From NCBI RefSeq assembly GCF_000238915.1, contig NZ_BAEG01000113.1:40580-104579 (forward strand): a DNA stretch of 64,000 nt, in the 5' to 3' direction. Of this stretch, positions 52,621 through 61,395 are shown in pieces. The position numbers and the translations under genes are program-made. Every line of letters starts with the position of its first letter. Position 1 is the first letter of the stretch. Source of the stretch: Arthrobacter globiformis NBRC 12137. GTDB lineage: Bacteria; Actinomycetota; Actinomycetes; Actinomycetales; Micrococcaceae. The notes under the pieces were generated by a model, which saw only the letters and a program-made list of their open reading frames with translations, did no database searches and was not told the DNA's origin.

Positions 52621-52645
52621 TTTCGACAGGCTCAACCACCGACGG
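52621..52645 (+). repeat. Dispersed intergenic repeat TTTCGACAGGCTCAACCACC
   Basis: Full copy beside the stop of the LuxR-type gene. Related copies: 54255-54280 (also directly beside a LuxR-type response-regulator stop), 15816-15828 inverted, and about 11835-11854 within the end of the nucleoside hydrolase. Confidence 0.65.
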
Positions 52646-52660
52646 CTCAACCACAAAAGG

Positions 52661-53698
52661 CTAAACCAGCAGCTTCGCCACCAATTCCCCGCGGCTGCCG
52701 ACGCCCACTTTTCCGTAGAGAGCCTTCAGGTGGTCGTGCACCGTGTGCGGGGAGATGAACAGATTCCGGGCGATGTCCGCCGTCGGACTCCCGGAGAGGA
52801 CCTCCAGGCAGACATCCCGCTCCCGGGCCGAGACCCCGTAGGCCGCCAGCAGGAGGCTGACCACGTCGTGCGAGCCGGCCGGCTCCACGGTGACCACCAT
52901 CTGCTCCGGATCGTCGCCCGCGATCAGACGGCTGGCCTGCAGCACCACCCAGTTTCCGGTGGCGTCACGCATCCTGGCCCGGGCCGTGCCGGAGACGGAG
53001 GCGTGGGCCTGTGCCACCACGGAATACAGCACCATGGTGAAACCGCCCGGCGCCGCATCCTCCACCTCCGCCAGCCACAGGACCGCAGCGGGGGTGGCCG
53101 CCCGCAGCTCGCCATGGATCCCGGCGATCACGATCACCGGGCCACCCGCCGCCGGGCGAGCCCCGCGCTGCACCCGCACCGCCACCCGGGTGGCAGCAGC
53201 CAACGTGGCGGTGACGGCATCCAGGAATTCCACCTCACGGTCCGAGAAGTCCTGCCCGGCCTGCCGGAAGATGCTTCCCACACCCCAGCACGCCTCGTCC
53301 ACCCGGAACGCCGCGCGCAGCTCATGATGCAAACCCTGGGGAGCCAGCAGGTCGTTGATCCGGACGCTGCGGACCACGTCCCGGTGCGGGGCGTCAGAAA
53401 TCCTGGCCACGGGCCGCGGCCGCCGCAGCAGCTCCCTGAACGTGTTCGGCTCGGCACCGGTGTACTCGGTCTCGGCGAAGCGGGCGGCATACTCGTCCGT
53501 CACCGGCCACGGCCGCCAATTGGTCACGGACGTCATCCCCAGCGTGTCCGGGTCGACGCCGGCCCAGCAGCCCTGATCGAACGGCACCGACCGCCGTACC
53601 ACCGCCAGCGCCGCGGCGTACAGCTCAGCCAGGTCCAGTCCGCCGCCGGCCAGGTCCGCGATCTCGCGGCGGGCACGCTCGGCGCGTTCCTCCCACAT
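52661..53698 (-). CDS. LuxR-family regulator with GAF-like sensor region
   Basis: 345 residues from the ATG at 53698 (the frame upstream is an antisense artefact). Residues 15-180 look GAF-like (SVPFDQGCWAGVDPDTLGMTSVTNWRP, HHELRAAFRVDEACWGVGSIFR, DFSDREVEFLDAVTATLAAATR). The C-terminal HTH is AYGVSARERDVCLEVLSGSPTADIARNLFISPHTVHDHLKALYGKVGVGSR. Likely binds a small aromatic or redox ligand and controls the divergent DUF1304 gene or itself. Confidence 0.85.
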   Translation of the reverse strand: MWEERAERARREIADLAGGGLDLAELYAAALAVVRRSVPFDQGCWAGVDPDTLGMTSVTNWRPWPVTDEYAARFAETEYTGAEPNTFRELLRRPRPVARISDAPHRDVVRSVRINDLLAPQGLHHELRAAFRVDEACWGVGSIFRQAGQDFSDREVEFLDAVTATLAAATRVAVRVQRGARPAAGGPVIVIAGIHGELRAATPAAVLWLAEVEDAAPGGFTMVLYSVVAQAHASVSGTARARMRDATGNWVVLQASRLIAGDDPEQMVVTVEPAGSHDVVSLLLAAYGVSARERDVCLEVLSGSPTADIARNLFISPHTVHDHLKALYGKVGVGSRGELVAKLLV

Positions 53699-53818
53699 AC
53701 GTCCAGTATCCGGCCGGTAGGCCGGACCGCAATCCCCCAAACCGGGGATTGAGGAAGTCTCCCGGAACCCCTGGTGAGGGGATCGCGGCGGCGCGCGCCG
53801 CCGTCGTACTCTTCCCCC

Positions 53819-54217
53819 ATGAACGCCGTATCCCAGCTCTTCGCGGTGCTGGCCGCCCTGATCTACATCGTGGTGTTCCCGCTGGAAAGCTTCTTCCTGC
53901 GGCACCCGGCGGCGCAGAAATTCCTCAGCACCCCCGCGCAGAACGTGCCCGCCGTGATGATGTGGGCCATCCCCACCGGGTTCCGCAACCTCCTGATCGG
54001 GCTGGGGAACATCGCCGGCGTGGTCGCAGTGAACACGGGCCACGTGGTGGTGGGCTACACCCTGGTGGTGTACTGCTGCGCCAACATGGTGCTCAGCGGC
54101 GCCACCATGGGGCTGGCGGACTGGCTGGGCCACTACCCGAGGAAGGGTGACAGCATCCCCGGCACGCTCGGTTCGACCGTCCCTCCGCTGATAGCCCTGG
54201 TGGCGCTGCCGTTCTGA
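53819..54217 (+). CDS. DUF1304 membrane protein
   Basis: 132 residues, four membrane segments. ALIYIVVFPLESFFLRHPAAQKFL and GFRNLLIGLGNIAGV, then GYTLVVYCCANMVLSGATMG, match DUF1304. Function unknown. Divergent from the GAF/LuxR regulator with 120 bp between, so probably its target. Confidence 0.85.
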   Translation: MNAVSQLFAVLAALIYIVVFPLESFFLRHPAAQKFLSTPAQNVPAVMMWAIPTGFRNLLIGLGNIAGVVAVNTGHVVVGYTLVVYCCANMVLSGATMGLADWLGHYPRKGDSIPGTLGSTVPPLIALVALPF

Positions 54218-54254
54218 ACGGGCTGGCTTTCTGAACGGGCTGGCACCGCGGCCA

Positions 54255-54280
54255 GGTTCCGGCAGGCTCAACCACCGACG
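54255..54280 (+). repeat. Dispersed intergenic repeat, second copy
   Basis: GGTTCCGGCAGGCTCAACCA, then CCGACG, matches the copy at 52621-52645 over 18 consecutive bases. It abuts the stop codon of the response regulator. Confidence 0.6.
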
Positions 54281-54940
54281 TCACCGCGAACCCCGTCCCC
54301 GGATGATCCGCCGCTCCGCTGCCACGGCGATCGCTGCCGTGCGGTTGTCCACGCCGAGCTTCTCGTAGATGTGCACCAGGTGGGTTTTCACCGTGGCCTC
54401 CGAAATGAACATCTCCTTGGCGATGGCACGGTTGGACAGCCCCGTGGCCAGCCGCTCGAGCAGCTGCACCTCCCGCGGCGTGAGAGCGGGGGCGGGGCTA
54501 CTGATCCGGCCCATCAGCAGCGCGGCGACCCTCGGGGCGAGGGCCGTCTGCCCGGCCGCGGCGGCGATCACCGCCTGCCGGATCTGCTCCGGCGGCGCGT
54601 CCTTCAGCATGTAGCCGCTGGCACCGGCCTCAACGGCAGCGAGGATGTCGGCGTCCGTGTCGTAGGTGGTCAGAATGAGCACCGGCGGCGCCTTATCGAG
54701 CAGCCGGATCCTCGACGTCGCCGTCACGCCGTCCATGCCGGCGCCCATCTGCAGGTCCATGAGCACCACGTCCACCCGCTCGCCGTGGGCGTGCAGGCGC
54801 GCGAGCTCCTTCAGCGCCGCCTCGCCGTGGGCTGCCTCGGCCGCCACCGAGATCCCGTCGAACTCCGTGAGCATCGCCCGCAGGCCGGCGCGGACCACGG
54901 GGTGGTCGTCCACCAGCAGCACCCGGATATCGCCCGTCAT
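54281..54940 (-). CDS. NarL/FixJ-type response regulator
   Basis: 219 residues. Receiver: Asp11-Asp12, phospho-acceptor Asp62 (VVLMDLQMG), ILTTYDTD and GYMLKDAP. HTH: LTPREVQLLERLATGLSNRAIAKEMFISEATVKTHLVHIYEKLGV. Its ATG overlaps the kinase stop by 4 bases. The likely target is the divergent ABC transporter at 56415. Confidence 0.93.
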   Translation of the reverse strand: MTGDIRVLLVDDHPVVRAGLRAMLTEFDGISVAAEAAHGEAALKELARLHAHGERVDVVLMDLQMGAGMDGVTATSRIRLLDKAPPVLILTTYDTDADILAAVEAGASGYMLKDAPPEQIRQAVIAAAAGQTALAPRVAALLMGRISSPAPALTPREVQLLERLATGLSNRAIAKEMFISEATVKTHLVHIYEKLGVDNRTAAIAVAAERRIIRGRGSR

Positions 54941-56238
54941 GCCGGCTTCTCCGAACCGGTCCCAGCAGGATCCAGCGGCAGCCGGACTGCCACGACTGTT
55001 CCCTCACCCGGCGCCGACTCCAAGTCGAGCGAGCCGCCCAGCATGGCCACGCGTTCCCGCAGCGAGCGCAGCCCGAATCCGCGCCCGTCCGGCCGCCCCT
55101 CCGGCCGGCTGCCTGTCCTCCCGTCCTGCGCTGGCTGCTTTTCCGTTGGGTCGAAGCCGACACCATCGTCAAAGATGTCCAGCGTGACTTCGTTACCCAG
55201 GAACGCCAGGGTGACCACGGCGGTACCCGCGTGGGCGTGCTCCCTCACGTTGGCCAGGCTCGCCTGCGCCGCCCGCAGCAGCGTCACCGTGTACGGCTGC
55301 GGCAGCTCCGCCGGGACGTCCTCCACCTGCAGCCGGCACCGCAGTCCCGATCCCCGGGCGGCGGCGAGCGCCTCGGTTTCGCTGCAGAGCCGGCGCAGTG
55401 CCTCCACCAAGGAGGATTCCTGCAGCTGCGGTGAGGCGAGGCCGCGGACGAAGTGGCGCGCCTCCGCCAGGTTCTCCGCAGCGGTCTGCTGCACCAAAGC
55501 CAGCCGGTCCCCGGCTGCGGGAGTGTCGCCGTCGCGCAGTGACTTCTCGGCGGCGCGGGCCACCAGCAGGATGCTGGACAACCCCTGCGCCAGGGTGTCA
55601 TGGATCTCCCGGGCGAGCCGTTCACGCTCAGCCAGCACACCGGCGTCGTGCTGGGTTTTGGCCAGGTCCGCGCGGGTGCGCCGCAGCTCATCGGCGACGC
55701 GGCGCTGGTTCTCCGCGTCCCGGTACAGCGCCCGGTACGCCAGCCCTGTCACCACGGAGAAGGCCGCACCGACCACCGGCCCCAGCACCATGGCCACGTG
55801 CGGGGCGGCCTGGCCGCTCGCCGCCCACTGGGATGCAATCACCGCCGCCGTCAGCAGCGCGATGGTCACCAGTGCAACAGGCCGCGGCAGAACGTGCAGG
55901 TGCAGGAAGAACAGCGGGAACGCGAGCCAGGAGAAGTCAGCGCTGCCGGCCAGCAGCACCACCCACAGCACCGTGACGATCCCCAGCCACAGCACCGCGT
56001 ACCGACGGGGGTCGAAGCCGGACCTGCCAGCGGCGAAGCGCTTCTCCAGCAGGGTGCCGGCCAGGTAAACCCCCGCCAGCGCCGCGGCGGCTGCCACCCA
56101 CCCGTACCGGCTGCCGCCGGGACCGCCGCCGCCCGCCAGGAGCCCCAGGGTGGCCACCCCGAGCAGGACGGCGAAGCCGACGTGGAGGGTCACCCGCAGG
56201 AAGAGCAGGATCGCGGTACCGGACGGCGGGGCAGACAT
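54937..56238 (-). CDS. Sensor histidine kinase, HisKA_3 type
   Basis: 433 residues. Four to six membrane segments in the first 170 residues and no large outer domain, so it may sense membrane stress or a lipophilic compound. A coiled coil leads to RLAREIHDTLAQGLS with phospho-His213, and a CA domain with NVREHA, FDDGVGFDP and GFGLRSLRERVAMLGG. Pairs with the NarL-type regulator downstream. Divergent from an ABC permease gene, a typical antimicrobial-response arrangement. Confidence 0.92.
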   Translation of the reverse strand: MSAPPSGTAILLFLRVTLHVGFAVLLGVATLGLLAGGGGPGGSRYGWVAAAAALAGVYLAGTLLEKRFAAGRSGFDPRRYAVLWLGIVTVLWVVLLAGSADFSWLAFPLFFLHLHVLPRPVALVTIALLTAAVIASQWAASGQAAPHVAMVLGPVVGAAFSVVTGLAYRALYRDAENQRRVADELRRTRADLAKTQHDAGVLAERERLAREIHDTLAQGLSSILLVARAAEKSLRDGDTPAAGDRLALVQQTAAENLAEARHFVRGLASPQLQESSLVEALRRLCSETEALAAARGSGLRCRLQVEDVPAELPQPYTVTLLRAAQASLANVREHAHAGTAVVTLAFLGNEVTLDIFDDGVGFDPTEKQPAQDGRTGSRPEGRPDGRGFGLRSLRERVAMLGGSLDLESAPGEGTVVAVRLPLDPAGTGSEKPA

Positions 56239-56414
56239 TGTTTCAGCATATGCCGCGGCCTACCGGGCCGGATCAACCGATCGGTTGACTCCGGAATCAA
56301 CCGCCCGTCACGCGCGGATCATCCTTCTCCCCCATGCCGGCGGCTTGCCCCCACCGGAGAGTGGAAGCAGCAGCCTCTTCGCCCCGCTGCCGCCCACCGA
56401 AAGAAAGAGTCACC

Positions 56415-57539
56415 GTGTTCCTCGCTCTCCGCGACATCCGCTTTGCCAAGGGCCGTTTCGCCCTCATGGGCGGCGTCGTCGCCCTGATTACGCTGCTCCT
56501 GGTCATGCTCTCCGGGCTCACTGCCGGGCTGGGCGACCAGTCGACGTCGGCCATCGCCAAACTGGGCACCGGCACCGGCGGCGCATCCAAGCCGGTGGAC
56601 ACCATCGTTTTCGGCGCCCCCGGCGCCGGCGAACCCAAGGCGTCCTACACCGAGAGCGCGGTCACCGCGGCGCAGCTGGACGTGTGGAAGCGCGTCCCCG
56701 GCGTGGACGCCGCCGGGGCGGTCGGGATCAGCCAGGCCCGTCTGCAGGCCGGCGGCTCCGGGTCCGCCGCGGGCGGCACCGCGAACGTTGCGGTGTTCGG
56801 CGTAGCGGCCGACGGCGGGCTGGCGCCGGCCGCCGTCGCGCCCGGCACCGTGGTGGTCGGCAGTACCGTGGCCCGGGACCTTGAACTCACAGTGGGCGAC
56901 ACGGCCAGCGTCGGCGGCAGCGATCTGACCGTCAGCGGCGTGGTTGAGGACCAGTGGTATTCCCACACCAGCGTGGTGTGGACGGCCCTTCCCGACTGGT
57001 CCCGTCTGGCGCACATTACGGATCCGCAGCAGCTGGGCACGGTCCTCGCCGTCAGCTACCGGGACGGCAGCAGCGTCGACGAGTCCGCGGCGAACGCCGC
57101 AGCCCGCACGGTCACCGCATCACGCACGGACTCCTTCCAGGCGCTGGGCTCCTTCAAGAGCGAGAACGGCTCACTGATGCTGATGCAGGCCTTCCTATAC
57201 GGCATCTCCGCGCTGGTGATCGTGGCCTTCCTGACCGTCTGGACCGTCCAGCGCACCCGCGACGTCGCGGTCCTGAAGGCCCTGGGCGGCTCCGTTTCCT
57301 ACGTCCTGCGGGACGCCCTCACGCAGGCGGCCATCGTCCTGCTGGCCGGCGCCGGCGCCGGCGGCGCACTCGGCATCCTGGGCGGTTCCTTCGCAGCCCA
57401 GGCCGCGCCGTTCCTGCTGACTCCCGCCACGACACTGCTCCCGGTGCTCGGAATTATCGTCCTCGGCCTGGCCGGCGCCGCACTGGCCGTCCGGCGCGTC
57501 ACCAAGGTGGACGCGCTGATCGCCCTCGGCGGCAACTAG
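56415..57539 (+). CDS. ABC transporter permease, FtsX/MacB type
   Basis: 374 residues from a GTG. One N-terminal membrane segment (FALMGGVVALITLLLVMLSGL), a periplasmic-type beta domain (about 45-245), then three C-terminal segments with TRDVAVLKALGGSVSYVLRDAL, the cytoplasmic loop that contacts the ATPase. Belongs to the FtsX/LolE superfamily. Next gene encodes its ATPase; together they probably expel or resist a membrane-active compound under control of the divergent two-component system. Confidence 0.9.
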   Translation: MFLALRDIRFAKGRFALMGGVVALITLLLVMLSGLTAGLGDQSTSAIAKLGTGTGGASKPVDTIVFGAPGAGEPKASYTESAVTAAQLDVWKRVPGVDAAGAVGISQARLQAGGSGSAAGGTANVAVFGVAADGGLAPAAVAPGTVVVGSTVARDLELTVGDTASVGGSDLTVSGVVEDQWYSHTSVVWTALPDWSRLAHITDPQQLGTVLAVSYRDGSSVDESAANAAARTVTASRTDSFQALGSFKSENGSLMLMQAFLYGISALVIVAFLTVWTVQRTRDVAVLKALGGSVSYVLRDALTQAAIVLLAGAGAGGALGILGGSFAAQAAPFLLTPATTLLPVLGIIVLGLAGAALAVRRVTKVDALIALGGN

Positions 57540-57579
57540 CACTCCTGACCAGCCCAAACTCGACAAAGGAAACCACAGC

Positions 57580-58326
57580 ATGTCCTCCACGTTCCCCGCC
57601 CTGCCGGCCGCCGTCGTCGTACCTTCCGCTTCCCGTCCCCTCCCCCTGAACCTGGCCAGCGTCACACTTGAGTACCCCGACGGCGACGGCACGGTCAGAG
57701 CCCTGGACTCCGTCAGCCTCGCTGTGCAGGCCGGCCAGATGGTCTCGCTGGTGGGACCGTCCGGGTCCGGCAAGTCGAGCCTGCTGGCCGTCGCCGCCAC
57801 ACTGACCCGTCCCACGGACGGGCTCGTGGCCATCGGCGGCACCGACGTTGCCGGTTTGCCGGACAGGGAACGAACGGCGCTGCGCCGCGACAGGGTGGGC
57901 ATCATCTTCCAGCAGCCCAACCTGCTCGCGTCCCTGACCGCCGCCGAGCAGCTCATCATCGGTGACCACCTGCGCCGGAAGCCCCTCAAGGCCGCACGCC
58001 GGAAAGCGGCCGAGCTGCTCGACGTCGTCGGGCTCGCCGCGAGCGCGGACAAGCGCCCGCACCAGCTGTCCGGCGGCCAGCGCCAGCGCGTCAACATCGC
58101 GCGCGCCCTGATGGGCGACCCCAGTGTGCTGCTGGTGGATGAGCCGACGGCGGCCCTGGACCACGAGCGCAGCGAATCGGTCGTCCGGCTGCTGCGCAGG
58201 GTCACGGACCAGTTCCGGGTGGCGACGGTCATGGTCACCCACGACACCGAGTTCGTGCCCCTCACCGACGCCGTCGCCACGATGCGGGACGGCAGGCTGA
58301 GTGCTCCTGTGGTGCCGGTGGGGTGA
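57580..58326 (+). CDS. ABC transporter ATP-binding protein, MacB/LolD type
   Basis: 248 residues. Walker A GPSGSGKSSL (about 64-73), Q-loop IIFQQPNLL, signature LSGGQRQRVNIARAL, Walker B VLLVDEPTAALD and H-loop VTHDTEF are all intact. Partner of the permease 40 bases upstream. Confidence 0.95.
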   Translation: MSSTFPALPAAVVVPSASRPLPLNLASVTLEYPDGDGTVRALDSVSLAVQAGQMVSLVGPSGSGKSSLLAVAATLTRPTDGLVAIGGTDVAGLPDRERTALRRDRVGIIFQQPNLLASLTAAEQLIIGDHLRRKPLKAARRKAAELLDVVGLAASADKRPHQLSGGQRQRVNIARALMGDPSVLLVDEPTAALDHERSESVVRLLRRVTDQFRVATVMVTHDTEFVPLTDAVATMRDGRLSAPVVPVG

Positions 58327-58384
58327 GCGGGCTGCGGCGGTCGACGGCGGGACGTAACGCCGTCGTCCGCTGTCTGTTCTCTGG

Positions 58385-58873
58385 TTACTGGGCGGCGGAC
58401 GCCGGGTCCGTGCCGGCCGTTGACACAAGCGGTCCCAGCATCAAACTTCCCGGCTTGAACTCCTCACCGCATTCCGCGCACAAGACCAGCGGTTTCAGGT
58501 CAGCCCCGCAACTGTGCTTGTAGGAGGCACGGGGCGTCTCGTCGCGCATCCATGTACTGCTCCACGCCGCGAGTGAAATGAGAATGGGCGCGACTTCGGC
58601 TCCGGAAGTTGTGAGGTGGTATTCGTAGCGCGCGGGGCGTTCGGAGTACTGGACGCGCTCGATCACGCCGCGGCTTTCGAGTGTGCGGAGCCGGCCCGTC
58701 AGGATGTCGCGGGACGCGCCTGTATTGCGCGCGATCTGATCGAACCGGTGAACACCCAACGACATTTCGCGAAGCGCCAGCAGCGCCCACCGCTCCCCCA
58801 ACACGTCCAGGCCCGCCGCGATGAAACACGCCCTCGGCGCATCTAGTGCCTTATCCGTCGGCCGATCCATCAT
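58385..58873 (-). CDS. HxlR-family transcriptional regulator
   Basis: 162 residues. LDVLGERWALLALREMSLGVHRFDQIARNTGASRDILTGRLRTLESRGVIERVQYSERPARYEYHLT is a complete HxlR winged helix. The C-terminal extension carries HSCGADLKPLVLCAECGEEF, cysteines that may bind metal or sense oxidants or electrophiles. Divergent from the SDR; a palindrome lies between. Confidence 0.92.
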   Translation of the reverse strand: MMDRPTDKALDAPRACFIAAGLDVLGERWALLALREMSLGVHRFDQIARNTGASRDILTGRLRTLESRGVIERVQYSERPARYEYHLTTSGAEVAPILISLAAWSSTWMRDETPRASYKHSCGADLKPLVLCAECGEEFKPGSLMLGPLVSTAGTDPASAAQ

Positions 58874-58912
58874 TCACCTGCTTTCGCTGCTCTTCCCCAA
58901 GTATACAGGTCA

Positions 58913-58927
58913 GTTGGAAAATCCAAC
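58913..58927. promoter_or_regulatory. HxlR operator candidate
   Basis: GTTGGAAAATCCAAC has 6-base arms GTTGGA/TCCAAC around AAA, midway between the HxlR gene and the SDR, next to AAGTATACAGGT. It probably controls both genes. Confidence 0.6.
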
Positions 58928-58998
58928 CGACTCAGCTAATCTGATGCTCTGAGGCCGCGACAACCGCGTCGCCGCCCGATCCGACATCAGGAGAATCC

Positions 58999-59715
58999 AT
59001 GCCACTGCTATCTGGCGCCGTAGTCCTCGTCACCGGCGCGAACGGAGGACTGGGCCGCGAGCTCGTGGAACAGGCCCTCGCCCGGGGTGCTGCGAAGGTG
59101 TACGCGACAGCCCGCCGCCCGCAAGAGTGGAACGACTCCCGGATCGTCCCCCTCGCCCTCGACATCACCAACCCAGACTCGATTCGGGCCGCCGCTGCCC
59201 AGGCCCAGGACGTCACCGTGCTGATCAATAACGCCGGCACGAGCGTCGAATCGGACGCTTTCCTGTCGCTCTCCGACGATCAGTTGCGTGAGGTCATGGA
59301 GACCAACTTCTTCGGACCGGTCGCCCTGACCACGGCATTCGCACCGGTACTCGCCGCCAGCGGGACATCAGCGGTCCTCAACATCCACTCGGTGCTCAGC
59401 TGGATCGCGCTCACCGGCGCCTACAGCGCATCCAAGGCCGCGCTGTGGTCGGCCACCAACTCCTTCCGCGTGGAACTGGCCCCGCAGGGCACACAGGTCA
59501 CGGGTGTGCACGTCGGCTACATGGACACCGCCATGGCCAAGGGCGTCGATGCCCCGAAGGCCTCCCCCAAGGAAGTGGCACGGAAGTCGTTCGACGGCCT
59601 CGAGCAGGGTGATTACGAGGTCATCGTGGACGACATCAGCGCCGGCGTGAAGCTCGGCCTGTCCGGCCCGATCGCGGATCTGTACCCGGCCCTGGCATCC
59701 AATGCCCGGGCATGA
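58999..59715 (+). CDS. Short-chain dehydrogenase/reductase
   Basis: 238 residues. Cofactor motif VTGANGGLGREL (12-23), LINNAGTS (about 75-82) and catalytic Ser (LNIHSVLSW), Tyr-x-x-x-Lys (AYSASKAAL) are present. Substrate unknown, probably an aldehyde or ketone. AGGAG is 5 bases before the ATG. Confidence 0.9.
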   Translation: MPLLSGAVVLVTGANGGLGRELVEQALARGAAKVYATARRPQEWNDSRIVPLALDITNPDSIRAAAAQAQDVTVLINNAGTSVESDAFLSLSDDQLREVMETNFFGPVALTTAFAPVLAASGTSAVLNIHSVLSWIALTGAYSASKAALWSATNSFRVELAPQGTQVTGVHVGYMDTAMAKGVDAPKASPKEVARKSFDGLEQGDYEVIVDDISAGVKLGLSGPIADLYPALASNARA

Positions 59716-59756
59716 CGGCGACGAACCCTTGCAGAGAGCCTGAGGAGGAAACACCG

Positions 59757-60281
59757 GTGTCAACCAACGCCTCGGCGGAACGCTCGGAAACCTTTACCTG
59801 GATGGATCCGGCAATCGCGCTCGAACAGCTGCCACGGCTGTCGGGGCTGGACTACTTTTCCGGCCTCCGCGACGGCAGCATCCCGCCCCCGCCGATCGCT
59901 TCCCTGATGAATTTCGATCTCGTCGATGCGAAATACGGACACGTCGAGTTCCAGTGCTCGCCGGGAGAAGCCCACTACAACCCCCTCGGAATGGTGCACG
60001 GCGGCCTGGCCTGCACACTCCTCGACACGGTACTCGGCTGCGCAGCACATACCACCTTGGAAGCAGGGGTCGGATACACCTCCATCGACCTGGCGGTCAG
60101 GTACCTGCGGCCCATCACGCTCCGGACGGGCGCTCTTCGCGCGGAGGGGTCCGTCGTGAAAGCCGGCCCGCGCGTGGTTTTCACCGAAGGCCGCCTGAGC
60201 ACCGCCAGCGGAGAACTCCTCGCCACCGCGACGAGCACGCTGCTCATCTTCACCCACCAACAGAGCGGACCGACAACATGA
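59757..60281 (+). CDS. PaaI-like hotdog-fold thioesterase
   Basis: 174 residues. HYNPLGMVHGGLACTLLDTVLGCAAHTTLE is the PaaI/YbdB hotdog signature with the catalytic-site His-Gly-Gly; YTSIDLAVRYLRPI and ATATSTLLIF follow. Hydrolyses an acyl-CoA. GTG start with GAGGAGG 8 bases upstream; an ATG at 59712 overlapping the SDR stop (ATGA) is an alternative. Confidence 0.87.
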   Translation: MSTNASAERSETFTWMDPAIALEQLPRLSGLDYFSGLRDGSIPPPPIASLMNFDLVDAKYGHVEFQCSPGEAHYNPLGMVHGGLACTLLDTVLGCAAHTTLEAGVGYTSIDLAVRYLRPITLRTGALRAEGSVVKAGPRVVFTEGRLSTASGELLATATSTLLIFTHQQSGPTT

Positions 60282-60322
60282 CTGACACCGCCACCCCTGT
60301 TGCCTTGCCGCCTGCCGCCTAG
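60278..60322 (+). other. Original N-terminus of the TDT gene, ended by an amber codon
   Basis: ATG at 60278 overlaps the thioesterase stop (ATGA) and encodes MTDTATPVALPPAA, then TAG at 60320. The same frame continues without further stops into the TDT protein, so a single nonsense change has separated the old start from the carrier. Confidence 0.65.
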
Positions 60323-60331
60323 GACCGCACC

Positions 60332-61279
60332 TTGCCCCCGGCCGCACCTTCGGGAATGCCGGCGCTGAGCCGCTTCGGCGTTCCCCTGGGGCTGGCCGGC
60401 CTTGGCGGCGGCTGGTCCGCCGCGAGGAGCACACTCGGATCCCCGGCGTGGCCGGAGGAGATCCTGTACGGAGCGGCCGGCTCTCTGTGGCTGATCATGA
60501 CGGCCGTCTACGTGTTCCGGGGCCTTCGCCGGAAAGGAGCATTCCGGGCCGACCTGCGACACGAACTGGCAGGGCCCTTCGCGTCCTTCATCCCGTTAGT
60601 GGGGATCCTGCTTTCGGCGCACTACAGCCAGTACCTGCCGCCATGGGGCGCCTGGCTGTGCATGGCTTTCATTGCCGCCCTTGCTCTCGTCGCCGCGCAG
60701 CTCCTCGCCCACTGGGTCACCGGCGGCGTGTCCATGCAGTCCATTCATCCCGGCTACCTGCTGCCCGTCGTGGCCGGCTCTTTTGTTGCCAGCATCGGAT
60801 TCTCAAGCATCCACGCCCACGATGCGGCCATCGCCGCGTTCGGCATTGGCGCGTTCTTCTGGCTGGTCGTAGGAACCGTCGTCACCGTCCGCCTGATGAC
60901 CGGCGGCGAGCTGCCAGCAGCCGCCAAGACCGGACTGTCCGCCTATCTGGCTGCGCCCGCAACGGCCAACATCGCCTGGATGGTGTCACATCCAGGACCC
61001 CTGGGGGCAGTCCAGCTGGGTCTGACAGGCGTGCTGCTGATCATGGTGCTGCTGCAGGTCATGCTCCTTCCCGAGTACCGCAAGCTTCCCTTCACGCAAA
61101 TGTTTTGGGTGTTCACGTTTCCCGTCGGTGCAACCACGAACTATGCCATTCGCTGGCTTGCGGCGACCGACCTCCCCGGCCGGGAAATTTACGCCTGGAC
61201 GGTTCTCGGCCTCGCCACAGCCTTCACCCTGGCCGTTGCCGCCCGCACCGCCACAACGGCCATAGCCGGCCCGAAGTAG
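60332..61279 (+). CDS. TDT-family transporter (TehA/Mae1-like)
   Basis: 315 residues, about ten membrane segments. SRFGVPLGLAGLGGGWSAA opens the fold, with HPGYLLPVVAGSFVASIGFSS and AYLAAPATANIAWM characteristic of the tellurite/dicarboxylate (SLAC-like) channels and carriers. Substrate may be an anion, sulfite, dicarboxylate or tellurite. Present translation could start at TTG 60332 (AGGA 7 bases upstream) or ATG 60356, because the ancestral start is cut off by a TAG at 60320. Confidence 0.8.
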   Translation: MPPAAPSGMPALSRFGVPLGLAGLGGGWSAARSTLGSPAWPEEILYGAAGSLWLIMTAVYVFRGLRRKGAFRADLRHELAGPFASFIPLVGILLSAHYSQYLPPWGAWLCMAFIAALALVAAQLLAHWVTGGVSMQSIHPGYLLPVVAGSFVASIGFSSIHAHDAAIAAFGIGAFFWLVVGTVVTVRLMTGGELPAAAKTGLSAYLAAPATANIAWMVSHPGPLGAVQLGLTGVLLIMVLLQVMLLPEYRKLPFTQMFWVFTFPVGATTNYAIRWLAATDLPGREIYAWTVLGLATAFTLAVAARTATTAIAGPK

Positions 61280-61383
61280 CTGCTCGACGGGCACCGGGAG
61301 ACAAGAGTCCTCATTGCGCCCACCCTCCGCATCGCCGACGGCGGCCCGCACTCCACGCCAGCAGGCGCCACCGGCGGCGCGCG

Positions 61384-61389
61384 GATAAT
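61384..61389 (+). promoter_or_regulatory. -10 box of a probable leaderless transcript (paralogue B)
   Basis: GATAAT, 6 bases before the ATG at 61396, in a context (GCGGATAATGGAGGCATGAC) nearly the same as for the paralogue at 51859. Confidence 0.45.
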
Positions 61390-61395
61390 GGAGGC

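Noticed and set aside
53699..54271. Upstream extension of the GAF/LuxR gene
   Set aside because: Antisense to the DUF1304 gene, with His/Gly/Arg-rich shadow composition.
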